From positions 1-33,143 of the forward strand of contig CAJNBV010000015.1 of the NCBI GenBank assembly GCA_905221095.1: a stretch of 33,143 bases of DNA, in the 5' to 3' direction. A program made the translations under genes and the position numbers. Source of the stretch: a bacterium. Its GTDB lineage: Bacteria; Bacillota; Bacilli; Lactobacillales; Streptococcaceae. Below, one piece after another: positions 16,173 to 27,603 of the stretch. The notes under the pieces were generated by a model. That model saw nothing but the letters and a program-made list of their open reading frames with translations. It had not been told where the DNA came from and did not search any database. Each line of letters starts with the position of its first letter. Position 1 is the first letter of the stretch.

Positions 16173-18090
16173 TTTCTACTCCTTTTTGGTTTTTACTTGT
16201 GACGGTTTTTGCAGATTTCAAGCGACGTTTGATTTTCCATACACTTGCTCCCATAGCAGGTAGGGTAAAGGTCAAGGTCTGCTCATAATCTTTCCATAGT
16301 CCTTCTTGCGTTTGAACAGTTTGATTATGTTCTTTCCAAACACCTCCCCACTCTTCTAACTCAGTATTCCAGACTTCTTCATAAATCCCTGCGACAGGCA
16401 ATCCGATTGTAAAATCTTTTCGTTCAACAGGTGCCATATTAAAGACGCAGACTAGCATGTCGCCCTTCTTACCCTTACGGATGAAGGAAAGAACACTCTG
16501 GTCTCGATTATCCGCATCAATGATTTCAATACCATCATAGCTGGTATCGATTTCCCACAGACAGCGATGGTCTTTGTAGAATTGATTAAGCTGAGAAGTG
16601 AAATACTTCATCTTAGCATTCATAGGGTCTTCTAGATTAGACCATTCCAACTGCTCTTCAGATCTCCATTCTAGGAATTGGCCGTATTCGCTACCCATGA
16701 AGAGCAATTTCTTACCAGGGTGACAAATTTGGTAAGTGTAGATATTGCGTAAGCCTGCGAATTGATTGTAACGATCTCCCCACATCTTATGCATCATACT
16801 CTTCTTACCGTGAACCACTTCATCGTGCGAGAATGGTAGGAGATAGTTTTCATTGAAAACATACATAAAGCTGAAAGTCACCAAATTAAAGTCATACTTA
16901 CGGTAAATAGGGTCTTCTTCGTAGAATCGGAGGATATCATTCATCCAGCCCATATTCCACTTGTAGTCAAATCCTAGACCACCAAGCTCTTTCATTCCCG
17001 TAATCTTGGTTGCTGACGAACTTTCTTCCGCAATCATCATCACATCTGGATGTGCTAGTTTAATGACATCATTCAAGCGTTGAAGGAAATAATATCCTTC
17101 ATAGTTGAGATTTCCACCATCTTTATTAGGTGTCCATGGAGCATCATCGTAGTCAAGATAGAGCATGTTACTAACTGCATCCACTCGAATACCATCTAGA
17201 TGGTAAAAGTCAATCCAAAACTTAATGCTAGAAATCAAGAAAGACTGGACTTCATTCTTTCCAAGGTCAAAATTGAGTGCTCCCCAACCATAGTTATGAG
17301 CCTTATTATGGTCTTGGTATTCAAAAGTTGGTGTCCCATCATAATAAGCCAAGGCATCATCATTGATAGTAAAGTGACCAGGTACCCAGTCTACAATAAC
17401 CCCAATATTGTTTAAGTGACATTCCTCAACAAAATCTTGAAACTCTTCAGGGCGACCATAGGCATGCTCTAAAGCGAAGTACCCCATAAGCTGGTAACCC
17501 CAACTCAAACCTAGTGGGTGGGACATCAAGGGCATAAACTCAATATGAGTATAGTTCATTTCAACTAGGTAAGGAATGAGTTCATCTTTCAATTGAGCAA
17601 AACTATAAGGACTTCCATCTGGATTTCTCTTCCACGATCCAGCATGAACTTCGTAGATATTGACAGGACGTTCAAAGAAAGTCCAACGTTTTCTGCGAGC
17701 TAACCAAAGCCCATCCTTCCATTTCTTTTCTGGAATCTCTGTTAAAATAGCTCCAGTACCAGGACGTGCCTCATACCGTACAGCCAAAGGATCAATCTTC
17801 ATCAACTGATGACCATTTGCACGTGTAATATGATACTTGTAAATTTGGCCTTCATGAGCAAGGCTAGTAAAGACTTCCCAGACACCAAATTCATTTCGTT
17901 CCATTGGAATTTGATTTTCTACCCAATTGGTAAAATCCCCCACCAAGTGGACAGCCTGGGCGTTGGGAGCCCACACACGAAATGTATAACCGTACTCTCC
18001 ATTTAGTTCTTCCCTATGTGCTCCTAAATAATGCTGAAGGTGAAAATTTTCTCCTGTCATAAAGGTGCGCAAAGCTTCTCTTTTATCCAT
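16162..18090 (-). CDS. glgB: 1,4-alpha-glucan branching enzyme
   Basis: This GH13 enzyme (EC 2.4.1.18) forms alpha-1,6 branches in glycogen. The 642 residues comprise a CBM48 N-domain (about 20-115), the catalytic barrel with nucleophile D304 ([10 protein letters not shown]), acid/base E355 (MIAEES) and the [14 protein letters not shown] motif, and a C-terminal all-beta domain. It is the first gene of the operon; ATG follows GGGGAGG. A near-consensus cre site lies between the promoter and the gene. Confidence 0.98.
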   Translation of the reverse strand: MDKREALRTFMTGENFHLQHYLGAHREELNGEYGYTFRVWAPNAQAVHLVGDFTNWVENQIPMERNEFGVWEVFTSLAHEGQIYKYHITRANGHQLMKIDPLAVRYEARPGTGAILTEIPEKKWKDGLWLARRKRWTFFERPVNIYEVHAGSWKRNPDGSPYSFAQLKDELIPYLVEMNYTHIEFMPLMSHPLGLSWGYQLMGYFALEHAYGRPEEFQDFVEECHLNNIGVIVDWVPGHFTINDDALAYYDGTPTFEYQDHNKAHNYGWGALNFDLGKNEVQSFLISSIKFWIDFYHLDGIRVDAVSNMLYLDYDDAPWTPNKDGGNLNYEGYYFLQRLNDVIKLAHPDVMMIAEESSSATKITGMKELGGLGFDYKWNMGWMNDILRFYEEDPIYRKYDFNLVTFSFMYVFNENYLLPFSHDEVVHGKKSMMHKMWGDRYNQFAGLRNIYTYQICHPGKKLLFMGSEYGQFLEWRSEEQLEWSNLEDPMNAKMKYFTSQLNQFYKDHRCLWEIDTSYDGIEIIDADNRDQSVLSFIRKGKKGDMLVCVFNMAPVERKDFTIGLPVAGIYEEVWNTELEEWGGVWKEHNQTVQTQEGLWKDYEQTLTFTLPAMGASVWKIKRRLKSAKTVTSKNQKGVENEE

Positions 18091-18106
18091 AATACCTCCC
18101 CTTTTC

Positions 18107-18120
18107 TGTAAGCGTTTTCT
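18107..18120. promoter_or_regulatory. cre site (CcpA) before the glg operon
   Basis: TGTAAGCGTTTTCT agrees with the cre consensus TGWAANCGNTNWCA at 13 of 14 positions. It lies just downstream of the -10, overlapping the expected start point, a position that gives CcpA repression when glucose is plentiful. Confidence 0.75.
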
Positions 18121-18128
18121 ATAGATTT

Positions 18129-18157
18129 ATTATACTACCTTTTTATGGAAGATTCAA
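18129..18157 (-). promoter_or_regulatory. glgBCDA promoter
   Basis: On the minus strand TTGAAT (18157-18152), a 17-bp spacer and TATAAT (18134-18129). Just upstream of the -35 lies a dyad, TTACCA (18163-18168) and TGGTAA (18173-18178), which could be a further operator. Confidence 0.8.
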
Positions 18158-18323
18158 GTAAATTACCATATTTGGTAAAAATTCTTTTGAAAATCTTCAA
18201 AAAATGAACTTATCGATTCACTTATAAATCAAGGAATAACAGATAGTTTGTGAAAACGTCCTCTTTTTGATTACTATCATATCACAAAGTTCGTATTTTA
18301 TCAAAATGTAGCATTATTTTTAT

Positions 18324-18360
18324 GTGAAAAATAAAATCAGGAAAACAATTTCCTGATTTT
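18324..18360 (-). terminator. gapN terminator
   Basis: AAAATCAGGAAA (18333-18344) and TTTCCTGATTTT (18349-18360) form a perfect 12-bp stem with a 4-nt loop, followed on the minus strand by a T-rich run. It begins 5 bp after the gapN stop. Confidence 0.85.
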
Positions 18361-18365
18361 ACATT

Positions 18366-19790
18366 TTATTTCATATCAAAAACAATGGATTTGACATTTG
18401 TCATCGCTTCAATGCTATATTTAATTCCTTGAACACCAGCACCAGAACCTTTGACACCAAGGAATGGGAAATTATCTGGACCACGCTGGGTTTTATTATT
18501 AATGTGGACCGTACCCACTTCAAGTTTTTCAGCGATTTCAAAGGCCTTTTTGAAATCATTTGTAAAGACTGATGATTGAAGTCCGAATTCAGATTCGTTG
18601 GCAAAGGCAATTGCTTCTTCTACACTAGCCACACGAATAATTGGTAAAACAGGACCAAATGGCTCTTCCCATGCTACTTTCATATCTTTTGTAACTTGGT
18701 CAAAAAGCACTGGCCAGAGAAGATTGCCTTCACGTTTGATTGGTGTAAGAGCCTGAGCCCCTTTTTCTTGTGCATCCTCAATCAAGCCCCAAATGAAGTC
18801 GGCTGAAGCATTGTCAATAACAGGTGTAATATCAGCATTGTCAAATGGATCACCAACTGTTAATTTAGCAACCTCTGCTTGAAGTAAAGTCGCTAATTTA
18901 TCTGCTACACTTTCGAGAACAATGACACGTTTAATGGCCGTGCAACGTTGGCCTGAGTAGCTAAAGGCTCCTGCAACGATTTGCTTGGCAGCGTGTTTCA
19001 AATCTGCATCTTCTAGTACAAGGGCCGCATCTTTCCCACCAAGCTCCAGCATGATAGGACGCATACCAGCTAAACGACCAATACGTTCTCCGATAGGAGT
19101 TGATCCTGTAAAGTTGATAAAGTTGACTTCTTTGTGCTCAATGATATAATCCCCAATTTCTGAACCACGTCCCGTAATAGTATTGAAAACACCTGCTGGA
19201 ATCCCTGCTTCTTCAAAGGCTTTAGCCAACAGGAGACCAGAAATAGAACCTTGTGTTGGTGGCTTAAACATAACCACATTCCCTGCAATCAAGGCCGGAG
19301 CAATCTTAGATCCAGAAAGGTTGACTGGATAGTTAAAGGGCGCGATAGCCAAGACAACTCCAACTGGCTCACGACGAACAACAGCCAGTTTGTTTTTACT
19401 TGCTGCCTCAAAACCGCCACCTTCCATTGCTTGTCCAGTGATACGGAGCCCTTCCTCAGCAGCATAGCGAATCAAGTCTGCGGTACGCACCACTTCTCCA
19501 ATAGCTGCCTTAATCCCTTTTGCTACTTCTTTGGCAAGGATAGTACCAATTTCTTCCTTATCGCGTTCCAAAATAGCTGCTGTCTTATGCAAATAAGCCG
19601 CACGTTCAACTGGTGCTAAAGCTCGCCATGCTGGCAGTGCTGCACGCGCAGCTTGCATAGCCTCATCTACTTCAGCCTGACTCATAGCTGGTACTGTCCC
19701 TAATACTTCTTGATTGATTGGTGAATAAATCGTAATTTCTTTTTCAGATGATTTCCATTCTCCATTTACTAAATTCTGATATCTTGTCAA
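18366..19790 (-). CDS. gapN: NADP-dependent non-phosphorylating glyceraldehyde-3-phosphate dehydrogenase
   Basis: This oxidises glyceraldehyde-3-phosphate directly to 3-phosphoglycerate with NADP (EC 1.2.1.9), supplying NADPH in streptococci that lack a full oxidative pentose pathway. The 474 residues match the family length. N153 (PFNYPVN), E249 (LELGGKDA) and the catalytic C283 (SGQRCTA) are present. The start is TTG at 19790, set by AGGAGG 8 nt upstream; no nearby ATG fits. It is a single-gene unit with its own promoter and terminator. Confidence 0.97.
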   Translation of the reverse strand: MTRYQNLVNGEWKSSEKEITIYSPINQEVLGTVPAMSQAEVDEAMQAARAALPAWRALAPVERAAYLHKTAAILERDKEEIGTILAKEVAKGIKAAIGEVVRTADLIRYAAEEGLRITGQAMEGGGFEAASKNKLAVVRREPVGVVLAIAPFNYPVNLSGSKIAPALIAGNVVMFKPPTQGSISGLLLAKAFEEAGIPAGVFNTITGRGSEIGDYIIEHKEVNFINFTGSTPIGERIGRLAGMRPIMLELGGKDAALVLEDADLKHAAKQIVAGAFSYSGQRCTAIKRVIVLESVADKLATLLQAEVAKLTVGDPFDNADITPVIDNASADFIWGLIEDAQEKGAQALTPIKREGNLLWPVLFDQVTKDMKVAWEEPFGPVLPIIRVASVEEAIAFANESEFGLQSSVFTNDFKKAFEIAEKLEVGTVHINNKTQRGPDNFPFLGVKGSGAGVQGIKYSIEAMTNVKSIVFDMK

Positions 19791-19821
19791 ATTCTCGTCC
19801 TCCTGAAAATGATTAAGATAT

Positions 19822-19849
19822 ATTTTACCAAATTTTCAGAAAATTACAA
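19822..19849 (-). promoter_or_regulatory. Probable gapN promoter
   Basis: On the minus strand TTGTAA (19849-19844), a 16-bp spacer and TAAAAT (19827-19822). A second, more distal TTGTGA-17-TTATAA candidate exists about 30 bp upstream. Confidence 0.5.
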
Positions 19850-19926
19850 CCCTTTTTATAATATTTTTGAGATTTTTTTCACAAGCTTTATTTTTCAAAC
19901 TATTTGAATTCTCTTGTTATGCAGTG

Positions 19927-20039
19927 ATACTCAATGAAAATCAAAGAGCAAACTAGGAAGCTAGCCTTAGGTTGTTCAAAGAACTGCTTTGAGGTTGCAG
20001 ATAGAGCTGACGTGGTTTGAAGAGATTTTCGAAGAGTAT
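19927..20039 (-). repeat. BOX element (boxA and boxC ends)
   Basis: The 113-bp element begins ATACTCAATGAAAATCAAAG (boxC end, inverted) and ends at GAGATTTTCGAAGAGTAT (boxA end, inverted), the termini of the mitis-group BOX repeat. The middle is short and looks like a reduced or absent boxB. BOX elements are non-autonomous, structured, and can affect neighbouring expression. It lies between pulA's 3' side and gapN's promoter. Confidence 0.9.
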
Positions 20040-20040
20040 A

Positions 20041-20089
20041 AGTACAAAAAGAAAAGGCTTAGACGAACTAAACCTTTTCTTTTTGTACT
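20041..20089. terminator. Long inverted repeat, bidirectional terminator after pulA
   Basis: The 22-bp arms (20041-20062 and 20068-20089) pair with a single mismatch that can be a G-U in RNA, around a 5-nt loop. A-rich and T-rich ends let it terminate in both directions. It directly adjoins the boxA end. Confidence 0.75.
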
Positions 20090-20169
20090 ATTTTTCATTG
20101 ACTTTTATGATTTCTGGTATCAAGATATCCTAGAAATTATACGACATAATTGAAAACTTTTGATTTTTT

Positions 20170-22449
20170 CTACAAGACTTTAAAGATGCTGGCACTAACA
20201 CCACCAACCATGTCTTTATCACTTAAATGGCTATTGGTCACTAATAGTTCTAGATTTCCAGCATTTTCAAACTGGAAGTCTTGCCCTTTAGCATTAAATA
20301 CAACCAGTAAATGGTCTTTCCCTTGAATCTCATAGACAATCAAACCACTATGTTCATTTGCTGAATGAACAAAAACATGATGGTAAATTTCATCATAAGT
20401 AGGGTAAGAAAAGGCACAGGTTTCTGTCTTCAATCGAATAATTTGACGGATAAACTCAATACTATCTTGACGCTCATTAATCAAGTCCCAGTTTACTTGG
20501 TTGACACTGTCTGGAGCATTATAGCTATTCATAGCACGCTCTCTATCATCATGAGTCAACTCACCATTTTCACCAGTCGCAACTAGTTTGGTACGACCAA
20601 ATTCTTGACCGATTTCCATAAAGGCCATCCCCTGCATGAGCAGATTCATGGCTGTGGCTGTCTCAACCTTGCGCATGATTTGTTCTGAACTTTGGTCTGG
20701 ATGAAGGGTCGCCAATAAATCGTGAAGATTGTAATTGTCATGGGCTTCCACATAGTTGAGTACTTGATTTGGATGTGTATAAGTTCCTAATTCACGACTA
20801 CCTAGGATTGCTTTGGCTAGAATTGGCTCTGTCGCAGCACCGCTGACAAAACCTGATTTGATAGCACCGTAGACTTCTCCCCCTTTGACAGCATCGCGCT
20901 GATTGTCATTAAAGAAACCGATATTTGGCATCTGGTAGGCATTGTCTTTCTTAGCCTTATCATAAGGCGCAAGACCTGTTCCCATATCCCATCCTTCTCC
21001 ATAGAGGATAATGTTAGGGTCGATTTCATCCAAGCTCTGACGAATCATCTGCATGGTCTTAACATCATGAATCCCCATCAAGTCAAAACGGAAACCGTCA
21101 ATATTGTATTCCTGCACCCAGTATAGAAGGGAATCAATCATATACTTGCGGAACATTTCATGTTCGCTGGCTGTTTCATTTCCAACACCCGTTCCATTCT
21201 GGAAAGTACCGTCTGGATTCATACGATAATAATAGTCAGGGACAGTTGTTTGGAAAGGTGCATCAACAACTGAGAAGGTATGGTTATAGACCACATCCAT
21301 AATGACACCAATACCCGCATCGTGATAGGCTTGAACCATCATCTTCAAATCACGAATAACCTGAGCTGGATCATCTGGGTTTGTTGAAAGGCTCGTCTCT
21401 GGTGCGTTATAGTTTTGTGGATCATAACCCCAGTTGTAGGTTACATTCCCATCCTCATCGTATTCTTTATGACGATCTGCGATTGGTTGCAATTGAACAT
21501 AATTGTAGCCTATCTTCTTGATGTAATCAAAAGCAGTTGCTTGGCCGTACTGGTTAACCGTCCCTGTCTGAGCCGCACCTAAGAAAGTTCCTCGAAGATG
21601 TTCATCCACACCTGAGGTCGGTGATTTGGTCAAATCACGAATGTGCATTTCACAGATGACTGCCTTACATGGATTTGTCAAACGCCAAGTAGCCTCCGAA
21701 CCATGTTTGACCTCGAAGTTTTCAACTTGCTTTTCTTCATGACTCAAAATAGCTGAACGTTTGCCATCAGGACTGGTCGCGATTGTATAAGGATCGCGTG
21801 TCAAGGTTTGGTGATGAGGAAATTGGACTTGATACTGATAAGCCTTACCAGTCAAATCTTCCTCAACATCCAAACTCCAGACACCGATTGTATTGTCTTT
21901 ATGATTATAAGAGTAGCTATTGCCTCTCTCCATCTCAAAAGTCTTCCAAACAGGTGCATCATTAGTAGCTGATTCATAAACGACAACCTGCACTTCTGTC
22001 GCTGTTGGAGCCCAGAGGGCGAAATGAGCCTGATTATCCTCTACACGGCAACCCAATTCACCTTGGTAACCCCAGTGGTGGTCGAAACTAGCACTGTTAA
22101 TGGCCTTGTCAAAGGCAAAAGGATTTTGATTTTTATAGAAAGGACTGGCGATAGCAGGATTTTCAGAATAATAAATTCTATCATCCCCTTCCAAAATCCA
22201 GACCTCCGTTAAGAGAGGATAGTGATTAAAACGGATGGCATATTCTTTACTGGTTTGGCCAGTATGAACCACAAAATTCAAGCTTTCTAAGGGATGAACA
22301 CTTGGGTGTTCAAAACTAAATAAAGCACCAAAATAATCCTCTTTATAAGTCAGTAAATCAATTCGTTGATCCTTACTCTTTACAAAAGAGCAAGTGTCGT
22401 ATTCACCATTCTTGCGATGGTAATGAATGCGCATAGGGTAGTTATACAT
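20170..22449 (-). CDS. pulA: Type I pullulanase, intracellular
   Basis: This hydrolyses alpha-1,6 bonds in branched glucans (EC 3.2.1.41). The 759 residues comprise N-terminal carbohydrate-binding/CBM48 domains (about 1-230) and a GH13 barrel. The type I signature YNWGYDP is at 338-344. The catalytic residues are D456 (GFRFDLMG), E485 (LYGEGWD) and D571 (EAHDNYN). There is no signal peptide or LPXTG, unlike the large surface pullulanase SpuA, so it should act on glycogen or imported maltodextrins in the cytoplasm. The weak AAAGGA site lies 17 bp after the lipid-kinase stop, so it is in the ligA-dgk-pulA unit. A glycogen-debranching role next to glgBCDA is inferred. Confidence 0.95.
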   Translation of the reverse strand: MYNYPMRIHYHRKNGEYDTCSFVKSKDQRIDLLTYKEDYFGALFSFEHPSVHPLESLNFVVHTGQTSKEYAIRFNHYPLLTEVWILEGDDRIYYSENPAIASPFYKNQNPFAFDKAINSASFDHHWGYQGELGCRVEDNQAHFALWAPTATEVQVVVYESATNDAPVWKTFEMERGNSYSYNHKDNTIGVWSLDVEEDLTGKAYQYQVQFPHHQTLTRDPYTIATSPDGKRSAILSHEEKQVENFEVKHGSEATWRLTNPCKAVICEMHIRDLTKSPTSGVDEHLRGTFLGAAQTGTVNQYGQATAFDYIKKIGYNYVQLQPIADRHKEYDEDGNVTYNWGYDPQNYNAPETSLSTNPDDPAQVIRDLKMMVQAYHDAGIGVIMDVVYNHTFSVVDAPFQTTVPDYYYRMNPDGTFQNGTGVGNETASEHEMFRKYMIDSLLYWVQEYNIDGFRFDLMGIHDVKTMQMIRQSLDEIDPNIILYGEGWDMGTGLAPYDKAKKDNAYQMPNIGFFNDNQRDAVKGGEVYGAIKSGFVSGAATEPILAKAILGSRELGTYTHPNQVLNYVEAHDNYNLHDLLATLHPDQSSEQIMRKVETATAMNLLMQGMAFMEIGQEFGRTKLVATGENGELTHDDRERAMNSYNAPDSVNQVNWDLINERQDSIEFIRQIIRLKTETCAFSYPTYDEIYHHVFVHSANEHSGLIVYEIQGKDHLLVVFNAKGQDFQFENAGNLELLVTNSHLSDKDMVGGVSASIFKVL

Positions 22450-22466
22450 TTTTATTTTTCCTTTTT

Positions 22467-23426
22467 TTAATTTGTTTCTGTTTCACTAATAAATTCTTGA
22501 CCAATCTCGTCTCGATTGACAAAAAATTCGATGTGATGATGGCAGACTTGAAGTTCAACTGGAGTATCTCCTCCATATTCCCCATCTAGGTTCAGCATAA
22601 ATGGTTCTTGGTCATCTAAAACTTCTAAACGTAGTTTGCTCGTTTTGAGGTATTCGATATTGACATCTGAGACATGCTGACCACCATTAATGGCCTGTAT
22701 CAATAAGCCCAACATATCAAATAGCTTGTCTGTCTTGACCAAAATCAGAGTAAAATTGCCATCGTCTAACTTGGTATCAGGCGCTAACTGCTCAAACCCT
22801 CCAATGGAATTGGTCAAGGCAACAAAAATCAAGGACACCTCTCCTTCAAAGACCCCCTGATCGTGTGTGATTCTCACTGGACGAACCTTGGTCTTAGGAA
22901 ACATTTCAATGCCTTTAGCAACATAGGCAAAATAACCAAGACGCGTCTTGACTTCACTTGGAACACTGTAAGTCAATTCTGTTAGAGTACCTGCAGCGGC
23001 AATATTAATAAAATATTTATCGCCAAAAGCTCGTCCAATATCCATATGAATGGTCTCATTTTTAGCAATAATCTGAGCAGCCGCAACAGGATCACCCATT
23101 GGAATTTTTAGAGCACGCGCATAATCATTAGTCGTCCCTGTTGGGATGATGGCAAGCCGAGGCCTCTTATCAAGCGAGGCAACCCCATTGACTACTTCAT
23201 TAATTGTTCCATCACCACCTGCAGCAATAATCAAATCAAATCCAGCTTTGGCTGCTCTCTCAGCTTCTTTTTGTGCTGAAAGAGGTTCTGGAGTCGTTTG
23301 AAAGGCACTGGTTTCATAGCCAATATCTTCCAAAACATCCAGTACTTCTGCTATATTTTTCTTGATAATTTCCTGACCTGAGGTTGGGTTATAAATTAAA
23401 CGCGCACGTTTTCTATCTTCTGTCAT
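22467..23426 (-). CDS. Diacylglycerol/lipid kinase (DagK, YegS/DgkB type)
   Basis: This 319-residue lipid kinase probably phosphorylates diacylglycerol at the membrane, recycling it to phosphatidic acid. The family features are RARLIYNPTSG near the N-terminus, the nucleotide loop AAGGDGTINEVVNG (about 68-81), and a C-terminal beta-sandwich with LDGEYGGDTP. The start is ATG 23426, two bases after the ligA TAA; the TTG at 23447 inside ligA has no site. A diacylglycerol kinase of the DgkB type is the likely assignment; another lipid or sphingoid substrate cannot be excluded. Confidence 0.88.
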   Translation of the reverse strand: MTEDRKRARLIYNPTSGQEIIKKNIAEVLDVLEDIGYETSAFQTTPEPLSAQKEAERAAKAGFDLIIAAGGDGTINEVVNGVASLDKRPRLAIIPTGTTNDYARALKIPMGDPVAAAQIIAKNETIHMDIGRAFGDKYFINIAAAGTLTELTYSVPSEVKTRLGYFAYVAKGIEMFPKTKVRPVRITHDQGVFEGEVSLIFVALTNSIGGFEQLAPDTKLDDGNFTLILVKTDKLFDMLGLLIQAINGGQHVSDVNIEYLKTSKLRLEVLDDQEPFMLNLDGEYGGDTPVELQVCHHHIEFFVNRDEIGQEFISETETN

Positions 23427-23428
23427 TG

Positions 23429-25423
<1,995 letters not shown>

Positions 25424-25479
25424 ACGAGAAGGGCGGAAAAAATACTTAGATTGGAATTATTTTTAAAAGTCAAATAGAC

Positions 25480-26658
25480 TTATATCTCTTTTTTAAAATG
25501 ACTTCGAACATAGCCTAGAGCTAAGAAGGATAAGATGAGAACTCCTAGTCCTATAATCAAGAAAGAATAAAGATGGACACTTGGAAGCAAGGTCATTAAA
25601 CCTGTTGCAATTGGCATAAAAAGTATAGCTAAGGTATAAATCGAACTGAGGACTCTGCCCAGATATTCACCATCAACCTTGGTTTGTACTTGAGTAAAAA
25701 AGTGAATATTAAACATCGTCATAAATAGTTCACAAATGAAATTCCCTGAAAAGGCAAGGTAGGTGGGGAGGGCGAAACCCATTATCATCACTCCAAGTCC
25801 AGTCAGAGCCAATAACAACAAAAGCTTTTCCATACTAGCTTTAATCTTACTAGCTAAAAGAGCCCCAATGATGGAACCAATAGCCCCCATTGTTAAAATA
25901 GTGGCATAGGCACCTTGTACTCCATAAAGCTGATTTGAAAAGGGAAGGAGATAATTAAAGGCTGCGAAGAAAAAATTGACACTTGAAGCCATGACTAACA
26001 AAAAGAAGATTTCCTTTTGCTTGACAATATAGTGAACTCCCTCCTTAATATCAGAAATAATAACTTTAAATGTGAGTTTCTTATCACCCAAAGCCTTCTC
26101 TTCTTTCTTTGGAAGTAAGGCTACCAAACCAAAAGCGAGAAAAAAACTAAGGGCATCTAATACCAAGGTAATGCGAAGACTTGCGAATTGTAAGACTAGA
26201 AAAGAAAGCACAGGGGAACTCACACTGACAACCTGCAAGACCAACTCCAAACGAGAATTGTAGAGGACCAGTTCATCCTTCTCTACCAATTCTGTGATAA
26301 TGGCCTTATTTGCCGGTCTAGAAAAGGCGAAAGCAATTGCCTGCACAATATTAGCAACAATCAAAGCTCCAATCATCCAGCTGTCATTCCTTATGAAAGA
26401 AATAGCCAGACAAAGAATCCCACAAACAAGGTCTGCCGCCATTAAAATCTTACGACGAGAAAAACGGTCTGAAATGACTCCACCAAAGGGATTGACGAGA
26501 ATGGATGTGACGAGTTCAGAGATCTGATAAATCCCTAGAACGGTTTGCCCAATCGTCCCCATGGAAGCCAACCAGACACTATTTCCATAATCATAGAGCA
26601 TATTTCCTATCTTGTTAACAGCTCCACGACTAATCAACTGTACTGCATAGCGATTCAT
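25480..26658 (-). CDS. MFS efflux-type transporter
   Basis: This 392-residue polytopic membrane protein has about 12 hydrophobic segments. The loop between helices 2 and 3 reads GGVISDRFSRRK (about 59-70), the MFS motif A. The overall pattern resembles the Mef/drug-efflux branch of major facilitators, but the substrate cannot be deduced. ATG follows GAGAGGAG. An extended -10 (TGATACAAT, with TACAAT at 26692-26687) gives it its own promoter. It lies next to an Rgg regulator, which may control it. Confidence 0.88.
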   Translation of the reverse strand: MNRYAVQLISRGAVNKIGNMLYDYGNSVWLASMGTIGQTVLGIYQISELVTSILVNPFGGVISDRFSRRKILMAADLVCGILCLAISFIRNDSWMIGALIVANIVQAIAFAFSRPANKAIITELVEKDELVLYNSRLELVLQVVSVSSPVLSFLVLQFASLRITLVLDALSFFLAFGLVALLPKKEEKALGDKKLTFKVIISDIKEGVHYIVKQKEIFFLLVMASSVNFFFAAFNYLLPFSNQLYGVQGAYATILTMGAIGSIIGALLASKIKASMEKLLLLLALTGLGVMIMGFALPTYLAFSGNFICELFMTMFNIHFFTQVQTKVDGEYLGRVLSSIYTLAILFMPIATGLMTLLPSVHLYSFLIIGLGVLILSFLALGYVRSHFKKEI

Positions 26659-26686
26659 ATAAAAACTCCTCTCAAATTTTGAAACT

Positions 26687-26695
26687 ATTGTATCA
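26687..26695 (-). promoter_or_regulatory. MFS gene promoter (extended -10) with an upstream dyad
   Basis: On the minus strand TGATACAAT, with no good -35. A TTTTCCC/GGGAAAA dyad (about 26714-26735) upstream is a possible binding site for an activator such as Rgg. Confidence 0.45.
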
Positions 26696-26737
26696 AAACC
26701 GAAAGGAGTTTTTTATTTTTTCCCTTATTTGGGAAAA

Positions 26738-27601
26738 TTAATCTTTGACAAATTTTTCGTAGTGTTCCTGATAATAGGCTACTTGCTCAGGAAGACCTAA
26801 CACATCAAAAATATGCATGGCCTCTTGCATCTGACTACAGCCTTCTGTACACTGTCCTTTTTGGTACAAGGCAAAGCCTTTTAAGTAATGTAAAATATTC
26901 CGTTCATACAGACTAATGTTTTTACCAATAATCTTCTCTGTATAAGCTTCAAAATAGCTAGCATTATCAAAAGAAGAATGCTCTAAACAATGCTGGTAAC
27001 AATTAAGGGCCAAAATCAAAACCAATCTCTTATGACGCCCAATCTCTTGGTAAAATTCTTCCCTCTCCATAACTTCTCTACCAATCTGAGTGACATAGTC
27101 TACATCGTAGAAACTATAGAGGTTACCAAACAGAATCAACTCATACATGGTCCATTCCTCTGTTTTGAAGAGATAATCTGCTACCTTATCCAAATCATCC
27201 TGCTTCATATCATAACTCGAATCTCTTTGACAAATCAGACCTTGCAACAAAATCCAGTTCAGCTCAAAATAAAGGGGAGTCGTCGAACTCTTAGCCTTTT
27301 CAAGTTGTTCTCTTTGAAGCTTTTGAAAACCTGAAATATCATTTGAATAGTAAAGTGGGATAATCTGCGCCATCATAGACACATGTTCATGATTATGAAA
27401 ATTCCTTGCCTTATCCATGAAATTTTCGATTGTGACATGAATGTTATCCAAAATCTCAAAGAAACGGGAAACTGCTAGATCAGACTCCCCAAGCTCGAAG
27501 CGAGATAACTGAGAGGTTGAACAGGATTCCCCTGCCGCCTCCTTTAAAGAATAATTTCCACTTGTTCGAAATTCACGAAATACTTTTCCAAGATGTTCCA
27601 T
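26738..27601 (-). CDS. Rgg/MutR-family transcriptional regulator
   Basis: This 287-residue protein has an N-terminal XRE HTH (about 5-60; LKEAAGESCSTSQLSRFELG) and a long C-terminal helical repeat (TPR-like) domain, the layout of Rgg peptide-responsive regulators. ATG 27601 lies two bases after the ABC-F stop and has a CAGGTG site; the longer frame from 27631 lies inside ABC-F. No short hydrophobic-peptide gene was recognised beside it, so it may be a stand-alone Rgg. Likely target: the MFS gene 80 bp downstream (inference). Confidence 0.88.
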   Translation of the reverse strand: MEHLGKVFREFRTSGNYSLKEAAGESCSTSQLSRFELGESDLAVSRFFEILDNIHVTIENFMDKARNFHNHEHVSMMAQIIPLYYSNDISGFQKLQREQLEKAKSSTTPLYFELNWILLQGLICQRDSSYDMKQDDLDKVADYLFKTEEWTMYELILFGNLYSFYDVDYVTQIGREVMEREEFYQEIGRHKRLVLILALNCYQHCLEHSSFDNASYFEAYTEKIIGKNISLYERNILHYLKGFALYQKGQCTEGCSQMQEAMHIFDVLGLPEQVAYYQEHYEKFVKD

Positions 27602-27603
27602 CT

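Noticed and set aside
18251..18264. Second cre-like sequence TGAAAACGTCCTCT
   Set aside because: It has two mismatches at informative positions and lies far upstream of the glg -35; it is kept only as a note in the glg finding.
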